A DNA stretch of 64,000 bases from Dongia deserti (GCF_003574735.1 NZ_QORW01000003.1:1-64000), one strand, 5' to 3'; positions 1 to 8,931 are shown, counted from the stretch's first letter. A program made the numbers and translations. Notes: a model not told the origin generated them from the letters alone.

Positions 1-26
1 ATGCCAATGCGGATAAGCTTATCCAT
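1..26 (-). CDS. Possible 5' end of a gene leaving the left edge
   Basis: Reading leftward from an ATG at 24-26 gives the peptide start MDKLIRIG, open to the edge of the window. A GGGAG ribosome-binding-like motif lies about six bases upstream of this ATG on the minus strand. Only eight residues are visible, so the product cannot be named. The gene would be divergent from the sulfatase operon at 266. Confidence 0.3.
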
Positions 27-107
27 GGACGGCTCCCTTCAATGAGATCTGCAACGACCTCATTCTGGCACATCGATGCCGCGCGGGGGCCGTCCACACC
101 ATCACGA

Positions 108-175
108 GTTTGCCTGCAACAGCGTCACTTGACCCAATGAAACTTGTGGATGGTCGTGCCAAGCACGACCATGAC
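108..175. repeat. Dispersed palindromic repeat, family R1, partial copy
   Basis: The segment shares an ordered set of motifs with the copy at 26107-26206: CACGAGTTT, a spacer of about 30 bases, AAACT(T/C)GTGGATGGTCG, then a hairpin ending CGACCATGAC. The hairpin arms here are GGTCGTGC and GCACGACC around CAA. The left hairpin of the full element is missing. It is intergenic, upstream of the sulfatase gene. No other feature is evident in 27-265. Confidence 0.75.
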
Positions 176-265
176 AAAACCACTGCACGGTGACACATGA
201 CCGGTTGCGGAGTCGGACGGCTTTGTTGACAATCGCGGCTCCCGCCAACCCTCCGGTCAAGGTCC

Positions 266-1849
266 ATGAGCGAGCAGATCCGCAAAGTCCTCTACATCAG
301 CGTCGATCAGTGGCGCGGCGAGTGCCTGTCGGTGGTCGGGCATCCTGTCGTGAAGACGCCCCACCTCGATGCGCTGGCGGCCGATGGTGTGCTGTTCAAG
401 CGGCACTACACCGTCTGCGCACCCTGCGGACCAGCCCGCACCAGCCTGCATACCGGCTGCTATCTCATGAACCACCGCTCGGGGCGCAACGGCACGCCGC
501 TTGATGACCGCTTTACCAATGTCGCGCGCGAGGCGCGCAAGGCCGGCTTCGATCCGACCTTGTTCGGCTACACCGATACCAGCATCGATCCGCGCACGCG
601 CCATCCCGACGATCCCGCGCTCAGGACGTATGAAGGATTCTTGCCTGGATTCACCGTCGGGATGCCGTTGCCGGAGCACATGGCAAACTGGATCGCGGAT
701 TTGAAGGCGCGCGGCTATGACCTGCCGAACGGGCGCTGGGATGTCTACAAGCCGCGGCCCGGTTTCCGGAAACCGGCCGATCGCGGGCACAGCTTCACCC
801 CGCCGGTGTTCACCGCGGAGGAAAGCGAGACCACGTTCATGGCGAACGCGATCCTGCGCTATCTGTCGGTGCGGCGGGACGAGAACTGGTTCGTGCACGG
901 CGTGTTCCTGCGGCCGCACCCGCCGGTGATCGCACCGGAGCCATACAACGCGATGTACGATCCGGCCGAAGTGCCGATCGTTCAGCGCAAGAAGACGCCG
1001 GAGGAAGAAGCGGAGCAGCATCCGTTCCTGAAGATGAAGATCGCCGCGCTCGCGGCCACGAGCGGCGTCGACGAGCACAATCCCAACAACGCCGTGCATA
1101 TGCCGGAGCTGGAACTTCGGCAGATGCGCGCGACTTACTACGGCATGATCTCGCAAGTGGATGACCAGATCGGGCGCCTGATCGCGCATCTGAAAGAGAC
1201 CGGCGAATACGACGAGACGCTTATCATCGTGACCTGCGATCACGGCGAGATGGGCGGCGACCATTATTGCTGGGGCAAGGAAGTCTATTTCGACCAGAGC
1301 TTCCACATCCCGCTGATCATCCGCGACCCACGCCGCGTTGCAGACCGCAATCGCGGCCGCCAGGTCGGACACTTCACGGAATCGGTCGACGTCCTGCCAA
1401 CAATTCTGGAGTGGCTGGGCCGGCCGATTCCAGACCAGTGCGACGGACGGTCACTGCTACCCTTCATCGAGGGCGCGTCGCCGCCGGATTGGCGCACCGA
1501 GGTGCATTACGAGCTCGATTTCCGCACCTCGCCGAACGCGCCGAACATCGATCCGGAAGCCGCGCTCGGCATCGCCCCGGACGAATGCTATCTGACGGTG
1601 CTGCGCGACGAGCATTACAAGTATGTTCATTTTGTTTCCCTGCCGCCGCTTTTGTTCGACCTCAAGAATGATCCGTATGAAATGACCAATCTTGCCGATG
1701 ATCCCGTCTATCGCGACGTGCTGCTAACCTACGCGCAGAAGATGCTGTCCTGGCGCATGCGCTATGTCGACCGCACGCTGGTCAACTTTCATCTCAGCCC
1801 CGCAGGCGTAACCGACGGCCGCCGTCGACGCGCGTGGAGTGCGGTATGA
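266..1849 (+). CDS. Type I sulfatase / phosphonate monoester hydrolase family protein
   Basis: A 527-residue alkaline-phosphatase-superfamily hydrolase. The formylglycine motif C-x-P-x-R is present as Cys54-Gly-Pro-Ala-Arg58. N-terminal metal residues fit the Asp14-Gln15 pair in YISVDQWRGE, and a second metal site fits DHGEMGGDH in the middle of the protein. Known relatives cleave sulfate esters or phosphonate and phosphodiester bonds after the Cys is converted to formylglycine. No signal peptide is seen, so it is probably cytoplasmic. Its stop overlaps the Pgi start as ATGA, so the two are translationally coupled. The substrate cannot be told from sequence; PMH-like arylsulfatase is my best guess. 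Confidence 0.88.
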   Translation: MSEQIRKVLYISVDQWRGECLSVVGHPVVKTPHLDALAADGVLFKRHYTVCAPCGPARTSLHTGCYLMNHRSGRNGTPLDDRFTNVAREARKAGFDPTLFGYTDTSIDPRTRHPDDPALRTYEGFLPGFTVGMPLPEHMANWIADLKARGYDLPNGRWDVYKPRPGFRKPADRGHSFTPPVFTAEESETTFMANAILRYLSVRRDENWFVHGVFLRPHPPVIAPEPYNAMYDPAEVPIVQRKKTPEEEAEQHPFLKMKIAALAATSGVDEHNPNNAVHMPELELRQMRATYYGMISQVDDQIGRLIAHLKETGEYDETLIIVTCDHGEMGGDHYCWGKEVYFDQSFHIPLIIRDPRRVADRNRGRQVGHFTESVDVLPTILEWLGRPIPDQCDGRSLLPFIEGASPPDWRTEVHYELDFRTSPNAPNIDPEAALGIAPDECYLTVLRDEHYKYVHFVSLPPLLFDLKNDPYEMTNLADDPVYRDVLLTYAQKMLSWRMRYVDRTLVNFHLSPAGVTDGRRRRAWSAV

Positions 1850-3477
1850 CCATTGCGGACTTGACTCGTTCGCCCGAATGGGCGGCGCTGAAGCGCCACC
1901 GCCAGTCTCTCGCCAAGACCCGCGTCGCCGACCTGTTCAAGGATGATCCGCAGCGTTTCACGGATTTTTCGCTGACGCTGGACGAGTTCGCGTTCGATTT
2001 TTCGAAAAACCTCGTGACCGCGAAGACTATGCGGCTGCTGCACGACCTGGCGAGCGCGGCGGATGTGGCCGGATGGTGCGAGCGCATGTTCGCCGGAGAG
2101 CGCATCAACACGACGGAAGACCGCGCGGCCTATCACGTCGCGCTGCGCCATCAGGGGCCGGAGCCCATGATGGTGGACGGCAAGGACGTGATGCCGGACG
2201 TGCGTAAGGTGTGGGAGCAGATGCGCGGCTTCGCCACGTCGGTCCGCGAGGGGACTTGGCGCGGCGCGACCGGCGAGCGCATCAGGACCGTGATCAATAT
2301 CGGCATCGGCGGTTCCGACCTCGGCCCCGCGATGGCGGTCCAGGCGCTCCGCCCCTTCTGCCATCCGGAGATGCACTTCTATTTCGTCTCCAACGTCGAT
2401 GGCGCGCATCTGCAGGCAGCCCTGGCCCATGCAGATCCGGCGTCTACTCTCTTCATCGTCTCCTCCAAGACCTTCACGACTCAGGAGACCTTGGCGAATG
2501 CGAACGCCGCTCGCGACTGGCTGACGGCGCGCCTATCGCCCGGCGCGGTGCCGAAGCATTTCGTCGCGGTCAGCGCCGCGGTCGACAAGGCCAGCACCTT
2601 TGGCATCGCGCCGGAGAACGTGTTCGGCTTCTGGGACTGGGTCGGCGGACGCTATTCCATGTGGTCGGCCATCGGCTTGCCGATCGCGGTGGCGTTGGGC
2701 TGGGACGGGTTCGAACGGCTGCTGGCCGGCGCGCACGCGATGGACCAGCATTTCAGAAGGGCGCCGGCGGAACAGAACATCCCGTTGACCATGGGCCTGA
2801 TCGCGCTCTGGAACATCGACTTTCTCGACGCCGATGCCTATGCCGTTCTGCCTTATGCGCAGGATCTAGCGCGGCTGCCGGCCTATCTGCAGCAGCTGGA
2901 GATGGAGAGCAACGGCAAGACCACGCGCCGCGACGGCAAGCGGGTGAAATGCGCGACCGGTCCCGTCCTGTTCGGTGAGCCCGGCACCAACGGGCAGCAT
3001 GCCTTCTATCAGCTGATCCACCAAGGCACGCAGCGGGTGTTCTGCGACTTCATCCTTGCGGCGCGCGACCGGTCCGGCTACCCGGATCTCCATCGGCTGC
3101 TGGCCGCGAATTTCCTGGCGCAAAGCCAGGCGCTGATGTTGGGCAAGAGCGCCGCTGAAGCGATGGCCGAGATGCGCCAGGCCAAGATGAAGGCCGGCAA
3201 GGCGCGCGCTCTGTCAACCCATCGCAGCTTCGCCGGCAACCGGCCGAGCAACAGTATCCTGCTGGGCGAGCTCGACCCATATCATCTCGGCAAGCTGGTC
3301 GCGCTCTATGAGCACAAGACCTTCGTGCTCGGCATCCTGTGGGGGATCAATTCCTTCGACCAGTGGGGCGTGGAGCTCGGGAAACAGCTCGCAAACGACA
3401 TTCTGGGCGGGCGTGGTGTCGCCCGCGACGGCTCGACAGCGGGTCTCAAGGCTCTCTATGATGCCTGGCAAGGATAG
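1846..3477 (+). CDS. pgi: Glucose-6-phosphate isomerase
   Basis: A 543-residue protein of normal Pgi length that interconverts glucose 6-phosphate and fructose 6-phosphate in the cytoplasm. Family signatures are clear: GIGGSDLGPAMA, the SSKTFTTQET sugar-phosphate loop, GGRYSMWSAIGLPIA, NGQHAFYQLIHQGT with the conserved His, and the C-terminal FDQWGVELGKQLA with the conserved Lys. A GTG at 1834 is possible, but the ATG at 1846 overlapping the sulfatase stop is the natural start. Its place between a sulfatase and dimethylformamidase-like genes is unusual for Pgi. Confidence 0.97.
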   Translation: MTIADLTRSPEWAALKRHRQSLAKTRVADLFKDDPQRFTDFSLTLDEFAFDFSKNLVTAKTMRLLHDLASAADVAGWCERMFAGERINTTEDRAAYHVALRHQGPEPMMVDGKDVMPDVRKVWEQMRGFATSVREGTWRGATGERIRTVINIGIGGSDLGPAMAVQALRPFCHPEMHFYFVSNVDGAHLQAALAHADPASTLFIVSSKTFTTQETLANANAARDWLTARLSPGAVPKHFVAVSAAVDKASTFGIAPENVFGFWDWVGGRYSMWSAIGLPIAVALGWDGFERLLAGAHAMDQHFRRAPAEQNIPLTMGLIALWNIDFLDADAYAVLPYAQDLARLPAYLQQLEMESNGKTTRRDGKRVKCATGPVLFGEPGTNGQHAFYQLIHQGTQRVFCDFILAARDRSGYPDLHRLLAANFLAQSQALMLGKSAAEAMAEMRQAKMKAGKARALSTHRSFAGNRPSNSILLGELDPYHLGKLVALYEHKTFVLGILWGINSFDQWGVELGKQLANDILGGRGVARDGSTAGLKALYDAWQG

Positions 3478-3494
3478 CCGGGGAATCATCATTC

Positions 3495-3800
3495 ATGCTG
3501 TCGATCGACCCATCGCGCACCGATCTGTGCGAGGAGTTCAAGCGCAAGCCGTTCGGCCGGCATAGCGCCGATCTGCACAAGCTGCTGGATCTCATGCGCT
3601 GGGGCTTCGCGCGCGGGCGCACCGTCATTCTGTGCACCGTTCCGCACAAGGAGTGGCGCCTGGCGAAGTTCGGTCCGCGCCGCGGCACGCCGATGCAGAT
3701 CGACGAGAACCGCGCCTTCAATAGCTATCAAGATGCGGTCTGGGCCTGCTTCCGCGCGCGCTGGAAGGAAATGACCGGCCGCGACTGCCCCATCGAGTGA
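3495..3800 (+). CDS. Small subunit-like protein of an N,N-dimethylformamidase-type amidohydrolase
   Basis: A 101-residue protein that looks anonymous alone but sits 24 bases before a DMFase large-subunit homologue. From memory, the C-terminal part of Paracoccus/Alcaligenes DmfA1 aligns with it in order: NPFG against KPFGRHS, a helix then FGRYYIYSEREWDAYR against FARGRTVILCTVPHKEWRLAK, and EEAMHAVFLRR against QDAVWACFRAR. It lacks about 30 N-terminal residues of DmfA1. In characterised DMFase the small subunit packs on the large one. Assignment rests on context plus a remembered alignment; the exact substrate is unknown. Confidence 0.6.
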   Translation: MLSIDPSRTDLCEEFKRKPFGRHSADLHKLLDLMRWGFARGRTVILCTVPHKEWRLAKFGPRRGTPMQIDENRAFNSYQDAVWACFRARWKEMTGRDCPIE

Positions 3801-3824
3801 TGTCACAACCATATCTGCCGCATC

Positions 3825-6008
3825 ATGCCTGACCGCCTATTGGCCTATACCGACAAGTTGAGCTTAGAGCCCGGCGACCTCGTCGAGGTGAAGGTGAGCT
3901 CGCCGCGCCCCGGCAGCTATCGCGCGTCCTTGGTGCGCATGATCTGCGGCGATGATTCACCGGAAGGGCCGGGCTACAAGGCGGAGCCCGTCGCCGGCGT
4001 GCCCAGCAACGAGTATCCCGCCCGGCATCAGCCGATCCCCTGCGGCTCCTATGTCGAGATCGACGACCGCAACGCCTTTGCCTTGCAGAGCTTCTCGATC
4101 CGCACCTTCATCTGGCCGACCTGGCTGGACAAAAGCAGCGAGCAATGCATCCTCGGCAACTGGGATGCGGCGAGCAAGACCGGTTACGCGTTGTATCTCG
4201 ATGCAGCTGGCCGGTTGGCTCTGCGCATTGGAGACCAGGCCCCGCTGCTGCTGCCGCATGACCTTGTCTCGCGTCATTGGTACTTGGTCGCCGTCGCTTT
4301 CGATGCCAAGAGCGGGCGCGCAACCCTCGGCTCGCGCCGGCTCATGGCCTACGGGCATTCCGGCCAGCGACACTTCGTCGAAGGACAGCTTGCGCCCTCC
4401 GCTGTGGCCAACCGCTTCCTGATCGCAGCGTGGAACAACGCGAAGAAAGTCGCTGCGCACTTCAACGGCAAGATCGATTCGCCCGCCATCTATGGGGAGG
4501 CACTGAAGCTGGAAGCGCTGCTGGCGTTTCCCGGCACGCGCGACGAGGTGCCGCCGGAGCGCGCGGTGGCGGACTGGGACTTCTCGCAGGATGTCGGCGG
4601 GACCTGGGTCATCGATTCCTCGCGTCACCGCCGCAACGGCCATACCGTCAACCTGCCGACCCGCGGCATGACGGGATGGAACTGGGACGGCAGCGAGATG
4701 AACTGGAAGCGCAAGCCGGAGCAGTACGGCGCGATCCATTTCCATGATGACGATCTCTACGATTGCGCCTGGCAGACGGATTTCTCGATGCGCCTGCCGA
4801 AGGACCTGAAGAGCGGCGTCTATTGCGTCCATCTCATGCAGGATGAGCTGGAGGAATTCGCGCCGCTGTTCGTGCGACCGGCAAAAGGCAAGCCGACCTC
4901 TTCGCTCGCGTTCCTGGTGCCGACCGCGAGCTATCTCGCCTATGCCAATCACCAGATGGATACCAGCTGGAGCTTCGATGAGCTGAGCTCCGCGCGCTTC
5001 ACCTCGATCAACCGCACCGATCAGTTCCTGGAAGAGATCTACTCGCTCGGCCTCTCGACCTACGACCTGCATGGCGACGGCAGCGGCGTGTGCCACTCCT
5101 CGCGCCTCAGGCCAATCCTCAACATGCGGCCCAAGGGCGATCTGTGGCAGTTCAACGCCGACACCCACATCATAGACTGGCTGGCGGCGAAGGGGCTCGA
5201 CTGCGACATCATCACCGACGAGGACCTGCATCGCGATGGGCTCGATTGCCTAAAGCCGTACCGCTGCGTCATCACCGGCACCCATCCCGAATACTACAGC
5301 CTGAAGATGCTGGACGCGGTGCAGGACTACACCGACCGCGGTGGGCGCCTGATGTATCTTGGCGCCAACGGCTTCTATTGGCGCATCGCCTGGCACCCTT
5401 CCCTGGAAGGCGTCATCGAACACCGCCGGTCCGAGGACGGCATGCGTGCCTGGATGACCCAACCCGGCGAAAGCTACATGGCGTTCACCGGCGAATATTC
5501 CGGCCTTTGGCAGCGCAATGGCCGGCCGCCCAACATGCTGGTCGGCGCCGCCTTCAGCGGACAAGGGTTCGACGTCGCCTCGTACTACAAGCGCCTGCCG
5601 GCCAGCCGAGATCCGCGCGCCGCTTTCATCTTCGAAGGCGTGACAGAGGATCGCATCGGCGATTTCGGATCGATCGGTGGCGGCGCGGCTGGCTGGGAAC
5701 TGGATCGCGCTGACACTTCCCTCGGAACGCCGCCGCATGCGCTGATCGTGGCAACCGCCGATGACTTCCCCGCCAGCTATCACTGGGTGAACGAAGAGCT
5801 CAACCACACCCACTCTGCCGTGAACGGCGACACCTGTCCGATGATCAAGGCGGACATGGTGTTCTTCGAGACTCCTCATGGCGGCGGCGTGTTCTCGGTC
5901 AGCTCGATCTCCTGGGCAGGATCGCTGGCGCATAACGGCTACGACAACAACGTCAGCCGCATCACCGAGAACGTGGTCCGCCGCTTCCTCGATGCGAAGC
6001 CGTTGTAG
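3825..6008 (+). CDS. N,N-dimethylformamidase large-subunit (DmfA2-like) family protein
   Basis: A 727-residue protein. Residues about 80-215 look like a laminin-G/concanavalin-type domain (FIWPTWLDK, then a WYLVAVAFD strand). The C-terminal half carries the family core: SYLAYANHQ, STYDLHGDGSG, THPEYYS and YLGANGFYW. As I recall, the iron site of Paracoccus DMFase uses Tyr399, Tyr440 and Glu521 with His519 and Asn547 nearby. Here His487, Glu489 and Asn515 keep exactly that spacing, and Tyr370/373 and Tyr413 are candidate ligands. Known members hydrolyse dimethylformamide to dimethylamine and formate; this one's amide substrate is inferred only. It closes the sulfatase-pgi-dmfA1-like operon. 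Confidence 0.8.
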   Translation: MPDRLLAYTDKLSLEPGDLVEVKVSSPRPGSYRASLVRMICGDDSPEGPGYKAEPVAGVPSNEYPARHQPIPCGSYVEIDDRNAFALQSFSIRTFIWPTWLDKSSEQCILGNWDAASKTGYALYLDAAGRLALRIGDQAPLLLPHDLVSRHWYLVAVAFDAKSGRATLGSRRLMAYGHSGQRHFVEGQLAPSAVANRFLIAAWNNAKKVAAHFNGKIDSPAIYGEALKLEALLAFPGTRDEVPPERAVADWDFSQDVGGTWVIDSSRHRRNGHTVNLPTRGMTGWNWDGSEMNWKRKPEQYGAIHFHDDDLYDCAWQTDFSMRLPKDLKSGVYCVHLMQDELEEFAPLFVRPAKGKPTSSLAFLVPTASYLAYANHQMDTSWSFDELSSARFTSINRTDQFLEEIYSLGLSTYDLHGDGSGVCHSSRLRPILNMRPKGDLWQFNADTHIIDWLAAKGLDCDIITDEDLHRDGLDCLKPYRCVITGTHPEYYSLKMLDAVQDYTDRGGRLMYLGANGFYWRIAWHPSLEGVIEHRRSEDGMRAWMTQPGESYMAFTGEYSGLWQRNGRPPNMLVGAAFSGQGFDVASYYKRLPASRDPRAAFIFEGVTEDRIGDFGSIGGGAAGWELDRADTSLGTPPHALIVATADDFPASYHWVNEELNHTHSAVNGDTCPMIKADMVFFETPHGGGVFSVSSISWAGSLAHNGYDNNVSRITENVVRRFLDAKPL

Positions 6009-6036
6009 GGCGCAGGTGGACGTACTTCTCTAACTG

Positions 6037-6141
6037 TCACCCCGGCCAAGCGTAGCGTGAGCCGGTGTCCATCCCGACGGTCACTGCGACGGATGAATGG
6101 ACGCCGGATCATGCCGCTTCGCGGCTGTCCGGGGTGACGGG
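6037..6141. repeat. Long imperfect intergenic palindrome, family R3
   Basis: A left half beginning GTCACCCCGGC and containing AGCCGG then GTCCAT is mirrored by a right half with ATGGAC, GCCGG and a final CCGGGGTGAC. It could fold into a cruciform about 100 bases long. It fills most of the gap between two convergent genes, 3825-6008 and 6166-6705, and may act as a bidirectional terminator. A related copy is at 48186-48267. Confidence 0.7.
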
Positions 6142-6165
6142 AGAACGGTATCCAGAATGCGTGAC

Positions 6166-6705
6166 TTACCCGACCGGCAGAGCGCCCGGCCGTGTATCCA
6201 GATAGTGCGAGTAGACCAGTATGTCGGTGACTGCGACGCCGACATCGGAGAACGGCAAGAACAGCACTTCCGTTGCGATGAACCGCTTGCTGCTGTTGAT
6301 GTCGACGGAAAGATCGAGCAATCCATCGCCGGCCGTCACAACGCGGTCGTAGTTCTCCAGCACGAAGTCCAGGATCTCGCCCTGGTGGCACTGACGCACC
6401 GTGCGGCCGGTCGGATCCTCGCCGCGCACGTCCATCTCGCGCTGGCCGCAATAGCGATAGCGGTAGTCGTGCGCCGCCTCGAGCACCTCGACCATCAGCA
6501 TGTTCGGCATGAGGTCGGAGATCGGCTCCAGTGAGAAGTCGGCGAGCTTGAGAAGGCCGTGCGCCTGCCCAGCCTGTCGCCACAGTTCGAACGCGCGCCG
6601 CGTCTCGTTGCTGACGCGGCCCAGCCCTTCGACCACGCTGAGCTTTTCGCCGATCCCGAGAAGGCTCCCGTCGGGGCCGATCAATGTGCGTCGGCTGATA
6701 TGCAC
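6166..6705 (-). CDS. PAS_5-type PAS-domain protein
   Basis: A 179-residue protein starting at a GTG. The core resembles the alphaproteobacterial PAS_5 family: ISDLMPNMLMVEVL, then YRYRYCGQREMDVRGEDPTG, a helix, and a final strand set (EVLFLPFSDVGVAVTDILVY). There is no kinase, cyclase or DNA-binding domain, so it is a single-domain protein of unknown ligand. It follows the hisD-like gene by 15 bases and is probably co-transcribed with it. A paralogue lies on the other side of that gene at 8164-8796. Confidence 0.72.
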   Translation of the reverse strand: MHISRRTLIGPDGSLLGIGEKLSVVEGLGRVSNETRRAFELWRQAGQAHGLLKLADFSLEPISDLMPNMLMVEVLEAAHDYRYRYCGQREMDVRGEDPTGRTVRQCHQGEILDFVLENYDRVVTAGDGLLDLSVDINSSKRFIATEVLFLPFSDVGVAVTDILVYSHYLDTRPGALPVG

Positions 6706-6720
6706 GCCGGATCGTCCATC

Positions 6721-8055
6721 TTATGAATCATCTGCCATCAGGCGATCGCGCGTTGCGGACACCGCATTGGCGTGGCCGTCGAAGCCTTCATAGGTCGCCA
6801 GCCGACCTGCATGGCGCGCCGCCTCGGGATAGCCCAATGTCGTCACATACGCTACCGAGCTGCGCTTCACAAAATCGTAAACGCTGAGTGCCGAACTGGT
6901 CTTGGCCGCGCCGGAGGTCGGCAGAACGGCATTCGGTCCCAATACGAAGTTGGCCAAGGTGTTGGGCGTGCGGTCACCCAGCAGGATTTCCGCGGCATTG
7001 CGGATCTTGCCCATGTGGCGCCAGGGATCCTTGGCATGGATCGTCAGATGTTCGGGCGCATAATCGTTCACGAAGTCGCAGGCTGCGTCGAAGTCCGGGG
7101 ACAGCACGATGCCGCCTTGTGGCCCGCCCAGCACGGTCGCCGAGAAATCGACCCGCTGCTGCGACATCTGCGCCCAGAAGCCCGGGATGGCGGCGCGCGC
7201 CGCCTCCGCCACCGGCCGGGAGTTGGTGACCAGGAAGCAGGAGGAATCCGGCCCGTGCTCGGCCTCGATCAGCAGGTCGAGGGCCGCCAGCCGGCCATCC
7301 GCCGTCTCATCGGCCAGGATGATGGATTCTGAGGGGCCTGCCAGGATGCCAGGATCAATGCAGTGGGAGAGCAGCTTCTTCGCCGCCACCAGATAAGGGC
7401 TGCCCGGCCCCACCATCTTCAGCACTCGCGGTACAGTCTGCGTGCCATAGGCAACCGCCGCGACCGCCTGGGCGCCACCGCAGCGGTAGACCTCAGTGAC
7501 ACCGGCGAGCTTCGCCGCCACCAAGGTCGCAGGATCAGTACGGCCATCGGGCAATGGCGGCGTGCAGATGATGACGCGCGGCACCTTGGCAACCATCGCC
7601 GGCACTGCGGTCATCACTGCAACCGAGGGAAACGAGCCCTTGCCGCGCGGCACATAGCAAGCAACGGAATCGATCGGCGACCAGCGCTCGCCCGCGAAAA
7701 TGCCGGGGCGCATCTCCTTCATCCACATCTCTTCCGGCATCTGCGCTTCGTGATAGCGGCGGACGTTGTCGACCGCATATCGGATCGCTTCGACCACCTC
7801 GGGCGCGACGCTCTCCATCGCTTCATCGAATTCGCGCTCCGGCGTGCGGATGGCGTCGGGCTTGAGACCGGTCGCCCCATCGAAGCGCGCCCCGAAGCGC
7901 GCCAGGGCGGCATCACCGTCGCGCCGCACGTCCTCGATGATCGGCTTCACGCGCTCCTCAAAAAGCGCGAGGTCGGCCTCCGAGCGCACCAGCAAGCGCG
8001 CACGCGCCTCCGCCGACAGCGTGGCAAGCTCGAACAGGGCAATGGGCCGATCCAT
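6721..8055 (-). CDS. Divergent histidinol dehydrogenase (HisD) family protein
   Basis: A 444-residue NAD-dependent dehydrogenase of the HisD fold. The catalytic Glu335-His336 pair (APEHL), the LAGPSES loop and Glu266-His267 are conserved. Several zinc or substrate positions are changed. The Gln that precedes AEH in HisD is Glu264. The metal Asp of the GDY motif is Asn369 (LANF), and the His of GPNHVLPT is Ala376. His428 is kept. No other his gene is nearby. It is therefore more likely a paralogue acting on another alcohol, as HpsN does on dihydroxypropanesulfonate, than the biosynthetic enzyme. The start is the ATG at 8055, which gives the family N-terminus. Confidence 0.8.
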   Translation of the reverse strand: MDRPIALFELATLSAEARARLLVRSEADLALFEERVKPIIEDVRRDGDAALARFGARFDGATGLKPDAIRTPEREFDEAMESVAPEVVEAIRYAVDNVRRYHEAQMPEEMWMKEMRPGIFAGERWSPIDSVACYVPRGKGSFPSVAVMTAVPAMVAKVPRVIICTPPLPDGRTDPATLVAAKLAGVTEVYRCGGAQAVAAVAYGTQTVPRVLKMVGPGSPYLVAAKKLLSHCIDPGILAGPSESIILADETADGRLAALDLLIEAEHGPDSSCFLVTNSRPVAEAARAAIPGFWAQMSQQRVDFSATVLGGPQGGIVLSPDFDAACDFVNDYAPEHLTIHAKDPWRHMGKIRNAAEILLGDRTPNTLANFVLGPNAVLPTSGAAKTSSALSVYDFVKRSSVAYVTTLGYPEAARHAGRLATYEGFDGHANAVSATRDRLMADDS

Positions 8056-8163
8056 GGGCAGACTCCGTTCTGCGGGGCCTGAGCGCCCGGTTGTCGCGGT
8101 TCCAATAGGGAAATTCGGCCGGCATGACAATGAGAGATCCCTCCCCAAAAAGGAGGATGCTGG

Positions 8164-8796
8164 CTACTCGCCGCTCTGGACCAGCTTCCGGGCCGGGGCC
8201 GCCTGCTGGCCGAAGGTCAAAATGTCGCGCTCCATCCGCTCGTAATCCTCGATGGAGATGCTGCGATTGACGGTCACGCCGTCATCGGACAGGGGGAAGA
8301 GAGCGAACTCGCACTGTCCGAAATGGCGCGACCGCACCAGCCAGGCATAGTGGCCGAAGATCGGACGCTTTTCCTCCAGCATGCGGCGATAGCACTGCTC
8401 GATGAAGTCGCGGCCCTGAAACACCATCTCGTCCAGGCAGCGTCCGGTGAAATCGAAGCCGGTATATTGCACCACCCGGGTACCGACCAGCCGATATCGG
8501 AACCGCACCGGGTCGCCGATCGCGTCGATCATCATGAGGTTGGGCAGCAGCTCGCGCACATCGACCGGGTCGATCTCGGCGCGCGACGGCACCCCTCCCT
8601 TTGCTTTCGCTTGCCAATAAGTGTTGAGCCTGCCAATCCGCTCCGATCGCACAATCGAGCGGTCAAAACTGCTTGCCATCTTCTGGGCAGCGGTCGTGAC
8701 ATTGTCCAGCGGCCGCAGATCCATCTGAGTGTTTGGACCGCCTTCCGGCCGCGCCGTTTCGCTTCCTTTGGACTCTGATATCGGATCGATCATCAT
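8164..8796 (-). CDS. PAS_5-type PAS-domain protein
   Basis: A 210-residue single-domain protein. The PAS_5 signature is seen as DVRELLPNLMMIDAI, FRYRLVGTRVVQYTGFDFTG, a helical segment, and CEFALFPLSDDGVTVNRSI. About 60 residues precede the domain, including a polar tail with no recognised motif. The start could be either of two adjacent ATGs at 8796 and 8793. It is about 108 bases upstream of the hisD-like gene in the same direction. Related to 6166-6705 by family, not by close identity. Function unknown; probably sensory. Confidence 0.7.
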   Translation of the reverse strand: MMIDPISESKGSETARPEGGPNTQMDLRPLDNVTTAAQKMASSFDRSIVRSERIGRLNTYWQAKAKGGVPSRAEIDPVDVRELLPNLMMIDAIGDPVRFRYRLVGTRVVQYTGFDFTGRCLDEMVFQGRDFIEQCYRRMLEEKRPIFGHYAWLVRSRHFGQCEFALFPLSDDGVTVNRSISIEDYERMERDILTFGQQAAPARKLVQSGE

Positions 8797-8931
8797 GGAA
8801 CCCGCCGCCCCTCAGAGCGGACAGGCGCCGGACCGGCGCTCGGGACGTTCACTCTGAGCAATCTCCCACAATATGCGGGGGAATCTTAGGAAAGGCTTGC
8901 CACGCTTGGCAAGGTTGATCAACCAAGGGCG

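Noticed and set aside
257-1372. Long open frame antisense to the sulfatase gene
   Set aside because: The plus strand has the full sulfatase fold and motif; the antisense product has no recognisable domain and arises from GC-rich codon bias.
3957-5231. 424-residue open frame antisense to the DMFase-like gene
   Set aside because: No family features, and the sense frame carries conserved active-site spacing.
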